Shown: in pieces, positions 58,487-59,295 of the stretch | Position numbering within the stretch: position 1 is the first letter of the stretch | Layout: the number at the start of each line of letters is the position of its first letter | IMG/VR virus record: IMGVR_UViG_3300031963_000162 | Span: 1 to 59,295 of that record | DNA length: 59,295 nucleotides | Direction: 5' to 3' (one strand) | Source: a virus | The notes under the pieces: model-generated | The model's database searches: none | The model's input: only the letters and a program-made list of their open reading frames with translations | What the model was told of the DNA's origin: nothing | Made by a program: the position numbers and the translations under genes

Positions 58487-59295
58487 ATTTCCGGGGCGCG
58501 TGATCACTGACCTTGCACCGGCGGGGTACTCGGTCTTTTTTGATGGGACGGGGGATTGGCTACAAACGCCTAGCAATGCCGCATTTGGTTTTGGTACTGG
58601 GGATGCAACTGTTGAGGCATGGATTTATCCCACTACTGTGGCTGGAACGCAGGTATTTATAGATACTCGTGTTAGTGCTGCTGCTGGTATTGGTTTTTAT
58701 CTGTCAGGATCAACACTTACTGTTGCCAAAGATTTTGCAACAAACTTACTACAAGGCGGAACTGTTACGGTAAATGCTTGGAATCATGTAGCATGGACTC
58801 GATCTGGTAGTACAAATCGTTTATTTTTAAATGGTGTGCAAACTACCAGCACAACAGATTCAACTAATTACCCCACGGCAAAATGTGTTATAGGAGCCAA
58901 CGATACGGGGGGCCAAAACTTAACTGGTTACATATCGAACGTCCGTATTATCAAAGGCACCGCTCTTTACACCGCAGCGTTCACGCCGCCTACCCAGCTA
59001 TTTAACATCACCAACACTCAACTACTGACCTGTAACTCGCCAGCAATCATCGATCAGAGCAGCAACAACTTCGCCATCACGGTCAATGGCAACTCAGCAG
59101 TCTCCACCTTCACCCCGTTCACGGCATACGTTCCGTACAACCCAGCCTTGGGCGCATCAACACCGGGAGTATGGACAGTTGATGAGGCGATGCAAGCCGC
59201 TGCTACTCGGCAGTGGAACATGTACGACCCGTACTTCAACCTGACAACTCTACTACTGCATGGCAACGGCACGAACGGCGCACAGAACAATACCT
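58479..59295 (+). CDS. LamG-domain receptor-binding protein, 3'-truncated by window edge
   Basis: At least 272 aa from ATG 58479 (overlapping the homing-nuclease stop), open to the right edge. After 17 residues a LamG domain starts (YSVFFDGTGDWLQTPSNAAF ... DATVEAWIYPTT) and ends with GYISNVRIIKG. Then SNNFAITVNGNSAVSTFTPF, RQWNMYDPYFNLTTLLLHGN and GAQNNT repeat the linker module of 55673-57823. It is therefore a paralogous or duplicated receptor-binding gene. The real C-terminus, and probably the lysis genes, lie beyond the window. Confidence 0.85.
   Translation, partial: MSKFPGRVITDLAPAGYSVFFDGTGDWLQTPSNAAFGFGTGDATVEAWIYPTTVAGTQVFIDTRVSAAAGIGFYLSGSTLTVAKDFATNLLQGGTVTVNAWNHVAWTRSGSTNRLFLNGVQTTSTTDSTNYPTAKCVIGANDTGGQNLTGYISNVRIIKGTALYTAAFTPPTQLFNITNTQLLTCNSPAIIDQSSNNFAITVNGNSAVSTFTPFTAYVPYNPALGASTPGVWTVDEAMQAAATRQWNMYDPYFNLTTLLLHGNGTNGAQNNT

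Noticed and set aside
1-59295. tRNA genes, integrase and attachment sites
   Set aside because: No cloverleaf-like stretch, tyrosine/serine recombinase motif or paired attachment repeat was recognised. A tRNAscan run would be needed to exclude tRNAs fully.

Overview
This window is almost the whole genome of a tailed dsDNA bacteriophage (Caudoviricetes). The type is most likely a short-tailed podovirus: there is no tail tube, sheath or tape-measure cassette, while a P22-type portal, P22 gp10/gp4-like head-tail proteins and very large internal (ejection-type) virion proteins are present. Nothing identifies the host. The Shine-Dalgarno sites (AAAGGAG, AGGGAG) and the sigma70-like promoters fit a bacterium, probably a proteobacterium; this is inference. 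No integrase, CRISPR array or tRNA gene was seen. The overall style resembles podoviruses known mainly from aquatic metagenomes.

Layout. 1-13.8 kb (+): the end of a possible spanin gene, a gp10-like tail hub, fibre/decoration proteins, then four large, low-complexity internal virion proteins and two small basic proteins. 13.7-15.9 kb (-): a two-gene operon encoding a RecB-like PD-(D/E)XK nuclease and a SNF2 helicase, divergent from the replication genes. 15.9-22.8 kb (+): replication module with a putative ssDNA-binding protein, an AEP-type primase, a UvrD-like helicase and a family A DNA polymerase with Leu at the position equivalent to 762, ending at a strong terminator. 22.9-28.2 kb (+): about twenty tiny, mostly overlapping accessory genes (two related HTH proteins, several one-helix membrane proteins, a zinc ribbon). 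28.2-28.7 kb: an AT-rich, homopolymer- and CGTAAT-rich noncoding stretch, a candidate origin. 28.7-30.1 kb: small terminase subunit and an overlapping VRR-NUC-type nuclease. 30.1-33.0 kb: a GC-rich cassette in which four genes each have their own promoter and a shared leader (hairpin plus ATACAGGGAGAAAA), including DUF7227-like and DUF932 proteins. 33.0-33.5 kb: a noncoding array of CAGCTGG and GTGGGCC repeats with competing hairpins. 33.6-45.5 kb: HNH protein, large terminase, a 1223-aa protein with a PcfJ-like C-terminus, portal, GroES-like co-chaperonin, scaffold and major capsid protein. 45.5-59.3 kb: a GIY-YIG homing nuclease, small basic proteins, head-tail adaptors, repeat-built fibres, a glycine-rich adhesin and LamG-domain receptor-binding proteins, with a second GIY-YIG nuclease between the last two.

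How it works together. The polymerase, primase, helicase and ssDNA-binding protein would copy the genome. The two terminases, with nearby nucleases, would package it through the portal into heads built from scaffold and capsid protein, with folding helped by the GroES-like protein. The left-end proteins would close the head and be ejected with the DNA. The right-end fibres would bind the host. The lysis enzyme is not in the window; because the left edge starts in a possible spanin gene and the right edge lies inside a fibre gene, it probably sits in the short missing segment that would join the two ends.
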